DNA from: Caribbeanibacter sp964518305
GTDB taxonomy: Bacteria > Gemmatimonadota > Gemmatimonadetes > Palauibacterales > Palauibacteraceae
Direction of reading: 5' to 3'
Assembly (NCBI GenBank): GCA_964518305.1
Contig: CAZFDK010000003.1
Coordinates: 1-64,000, forward strand
DNA: 64,000 nt
Part shown: positions 61,907 through 64,000 of the stretch, piece by piece
Numbering within the stretch: position 1 is the first letter of the stretch
How the letters are laid out: each line of letters starts with the position of its first letter
Position numbers and translations under genes: made by a program
Notes under the pieces: model-generated
Databases searched by the model: none
The model's input: only the letters and a program-made list of their open reading frames with translations
Told to the model about the DNA's origin: nothing

Positions 61907-62532
61907 TCATCGGGGTCGCCGGCGGTACCGGTTCCGGCAAGACGACGGTCTCGGAGGCCATTTTGGACCGGGTGGGCAGAGACCGCATCGCGTATCTCCA
62001 GCACGATTCGTACTACCGGGACCGCTCCCACCTCCCGCCGGACGAGCGGGCCGAGATCAACTTCGATCACCCGGACGCCCTGGAGACGGAGCTCCTGGTC
62101 GAGCACCTGAAGACCCTGCGGCAGGGTCGTGCCGTGGAGGTGCCGGTCTACGATTTCACGCGGCACGTTCGTGAGGAAGAGACGCGCACCCTCCATCCCC
62201 GGCCCGTGATGCTGGTGGAGGGCATCCTCGTCCTGGCCGAGGAATCGCTGCGTCGACAGATGGACGTGAAGCTCTACGTGGACACCGACGCCGACCTCCG
62301 CTTCATCCGCCGCCTCCGCCGCGACATCTCGGAGCGCGACCGCACTCTCGACTCGGTGGTCGAGCAGTACCTGGACGACGTGCGGCCCATGCACCTGGAG
62401 TTCGTCGAGCCCAGCAAGCGCTACGCGGACCTCATTATCCCCGAGGGCGGCTTCAACACCGTGGCGCTCGACGCCGTGGTGGCCCAGGTGGAGCGGCTGC
62501 TCGATCGACAGGAAAGGTCGGCGCGCCCGTAG
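61903..62532 (+). CDS. udk: uridine kinase
   Basis: 209 residues from a GTG overlapping the previous stop. P-loop GGTGSGKTT at 7-15, HDSYYRD near 34-40, the base-binding NFDHPDALET near 53-62, YDFTRHVR near 83-90 and the lid segment RRLRRDISERDRT near 135-147 match bacterial uridine/cytidine kinases. It phosphorylates uridine or cytidine to the monophosphate in pyrimidine salvage. Its linkage to a stress-sigma operon is unusual. Confidence 0.93.
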   Translation: MIIGVAGGTGSGKTTVSEAILDRVGRDRIAYLQHDSYYRDRSHLPPDERAEINFDHPDALETELLVEHLKTLRQGRAVEVPVYDFTRHVREEETRTLHPRPVMLVEGILVLAEESLRRQMDVKLYVDTDADLRFIRRLRRDISERDRTLDSVVEQYLDDVRPMHLEFVEPSKRYADLIIPEGGFNTVALDAVVAQVERLLDRQERSARP

Positions 62533-62553
62533 CCGTGGACCGTCGGGCCGCGG

Positions 62554-64000
62554 TCAGCGGCCGGGTCCGCCTTCCTCGTCCTGCCCTTCCTCCCGCTCCT
62601 CGATCTGCTCGAGGTAGGGCACACCGTCGGTGATCCACTGCGGTCCCGAGTCGCCCGTCAGGTGGTGGTCGAACCACTGCAGGACCCGGTTCCTGTAGTC
62701 CACGGAGTTCTTCTCCTCGCGGCTGAGGCCGTGGTTCTCGCCGTCGTAGACGAGGAAGACCAGCTGCTTGCCGGCGCGGCGGGCCGCGTTGAAGAACTCG
62801 ACGCCCTGGTTGAACTCCACGGCACCGTCGTCGGTGCCCTGCGCCACCAGCAGCGGCGTCTCCATGGACTCCACATGATGAAGGGGCGAGTTCGCCACGT
62901 AGGCGTCCATGTCCTCCCAGGGCGGTACCTCCATCCGCCCCTGGCTGATCTCGAAGATGCGGGCGTCGGTGCCGCCCGTACTCCAGTAGATGGAGTTGTA
63001 CATGCTGACCAGGTTGGTCAGCGGTGCCCCGGCCACGGCGGAGCGGAACAGGTCGGTCTGTGTCACCGTGAACGCGGTCTGATATCCGCCCCACGAGTGA
63101 CCCACCAGGCCGACGCGTGAGGAGTCCACGGCCGGCACCTCCTGGAGGACCCGGCGGACCCCCGGCACGATGGCGTCGACGGCAGACCGTCCGGGCTGGC
63201 GGGCCCGATAGGTGATGTCCGGCTGGAAAACGAAGTAGCCCTCCTGGGTGAAGGTCGTCGTGTTGTAGGGGTGCTGTCGGCTGGGGACCGTGTAGCGTCG
63301 GACCGACGGCGACACGGTCTCGTAGATGTAGGTGATCATCGGATAGCTCTTTTCCGGATCGTAGTCCGCCGGGTAGAAGAGCGCCCCCTGGAGCTGTTCG
63401 CCGCGGGCGTTCTCGAAGCTCATCAGCTCCGATCGGCCCCAGGCGTACTCCGACTGGAAGGGGTTCGTCTCCGTCACCTGCACTGCGTCCGAGAGCCGGG
63501 GGCCGGTGCGGAAGTAGTCGGGTGAGTCCTCGAAGTCCGAGACACGGTGGAGGAAGACGTCGGCGGAGTCGGCTTTCTCCAGTCCGGTCACCGTCTTCGG
63601 TTTCCAGATCAGCCGCTCGGGCTCGGCGGCGAGGTCCGATCCCCGGGCGTAGCCGTGCTCCTCGGTCCACTCGTCGTAGAGGTCCCAGTGTGCCGGCGCC
63701 CGGGGATCGATGAAGTCGGCCTCACCCGGCTCCTCGCCCTCCAGGTCGACGTACCGGTGTCGCACCGAGTCGGCACGTCCGGAGGTGAGGCGTGTCGCAT
63801 CGGACCCGTCGGGCCGGACCCGCCACGCGTCGTACTCGTCGTAGATCAGCACGGAGCCGTCGCCCCGCGTCCATCCGGCCACCCCGAAGGGAGGCTTCTG
63901 CTCGACGGTGTGGTCGTCGTCCACATCCACGACGGGCACCGGAAGCTCCGAGGTCAGGTTGACCGACTGTCCGCTCCNNNNNNNNNNGGGCCCGGTAGTG
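62554..64000 (-). CDS. S9-family prolyl oligopeptidase-like serine peptidase, C-terminal part
   Basis: The stop is at 62554 and the frame stays open through the gap at 63978-63987 to the window edge, so the N-terminus lies outside. The visible part starts in the beta-propeller (FGVAGWTRGDGSVLIYDEYD) and continues into the catalytic alpha/beta hydrolase domain: nucleophile Ser in GHSWGGYQT at about 63094, an Asp in GTDDGAVEF near 62830 and a His in GENHGLS near 62735. Such enzymes are exported or periplasmic peptidases. Its acidic tail (EEREEGQDEE) is unusual for the family. Confidence 0.88.
   Translation of the reverse strand, partial: TTGPXXXXSGQSVNLTSELPVPVVDVDDDHTVEQKPPFGVAGWTRGDGSVLIYDEYDAWRVRPDGSDATRLTSGRADSVRHRYVDLEGEEPGEADFIDPRAPAHWDLYDEWTEEHGYARGSDLAAEPERLIWKPKTVTGLEKADSADVFLHRVSDFEDSPDYFRTGPRLSDAVQVTETNPFQSEYAWGRSELMSFENARGEQLQGALFYPADYDPEKSYPMITYIYETVSPSVRRYTVPSRQHPYNTTTFTQEGYFVFQPDITYRARQPGRSAVDAIVPGVRRVLQEVPAVDSSRVGLVGHSWGGYQTAFTVTQTDLFRSAVAGAPLTNLVSMYNSIYWSTGGTDARIFEISQGRMEVPPWEDMDAYVANSPLHHVESMETPLLVAQGTDDGAVEFNQGVEFFNAARRAGKQLVFLVYDGENHGLSREEKNSVDYRNRVLQWFDHHLTGDSGPQWITDGVPYLEQIEEREEGQDEEGGPGR
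63978..63987. other. assembly gap of ten Ns within the S9 peptidase gene
   Basis: Ten Ns; only 13 bases follow before the window ends. The reading frame cannot be checked beyond it. Confidence 0.95.

Overview
The window is about 70% G+C, has no rRNA, tRNA, transposase or CRISPR, and reads like a scaffold from a draft or metagenome-derived genome: there are two runs of ten Ns (42634-42643 and 63978-63987) and a broken amidase at the left edge. Gene content points to a Gram-negative bacterium with an outer membrane, most likely Gemmatimonadota. Pointers are a DUF5916 beta-barrel protein with a CBM9-like domain, a peptidase-MA/TolB-propeller/beta-barrel fusion, PorT-like barrels, TonB, and many exported hydrolases (amidohydrolases, amidases, M14, M28-like, S9, S15 and serine beta-lactamase-like). 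The phylum call is inference from gene content; no marker gene was compared.

Layout. 1-9.6 kb: collapsed amidase, serine hydrolase, a two-subunit GMC oxidoreductase of gluconate 2-dehydrogenase type, an M28-like lipoprotein peptidase, a small membrane protein, a sarcosine-oxidase-like flavoenzyme and an outer-membrane barrel. 9.9-16 kb: dodecin, an acyltransferase, an acyl-CoA synthetase, an exported unknown protein with a clear promoter/operator, an exported amidohydrolase, a DUF4442 thioesterase-like protein and an unknown protein. 16.2-22.2 kb: exported RidA overlapping an epimerase, a YtcJ-type amidohydrolase lipoprotein, D-amino-acid aminotransferase, a diaminopentanoate-dehydrogenase-like enzyme and a Nudix hydrolase. 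22.2-31.5 kb: TrkH/TrkA potassium uptake, an M14 metallopeptidase, a small barrel, a Tat-type amidase and a histidine-kinase-like protein lacking its phospho-accepting His.

31.8-45 kb: DJ-1/PfpI protein, TrmH-family methyltransferase, SlyD-like FKBP, an exported MsrB/MsrA pair, a family 2 glycosyltransferase, a membrane-anchored alpha/beta hydrolase, a second YtcJ amidohydrolase, then a tight run of class V aminotransferase, DEDDh exonuclease and BtpA-family protein. 45-64 kb: two small membrane proteins, an S15/CocE hydrolase, an aldo/keto reductase, the DUF5916 protein, a LolA-like protein, the peptidase-propeller-barrel protein, an ABC-2 exporter, DUF2911, PspC, TonB, an ECF sigma/putative anti-sigma/CpxP-like/uridine kinase run, and an S9 peptidase cut by the scaffold gap.

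Together the genes suggest a heterotroph that scavenges peptides, amides and modified amino acids outside the cytoplasm, protects exported proteins from oxidation, and senses envelope state through the sigma-factor operon. No single conventional island (phage, ICE, defence or biosynthetic cluster) is visible. The most notable oddities are the His-less kinase, the M28-like enzyme without the usual Glu-Glu pair, the promoter with an embedded dyad near 13.2 kb, and the permease whose reading frame runs about 250 bp into the opposing gene.
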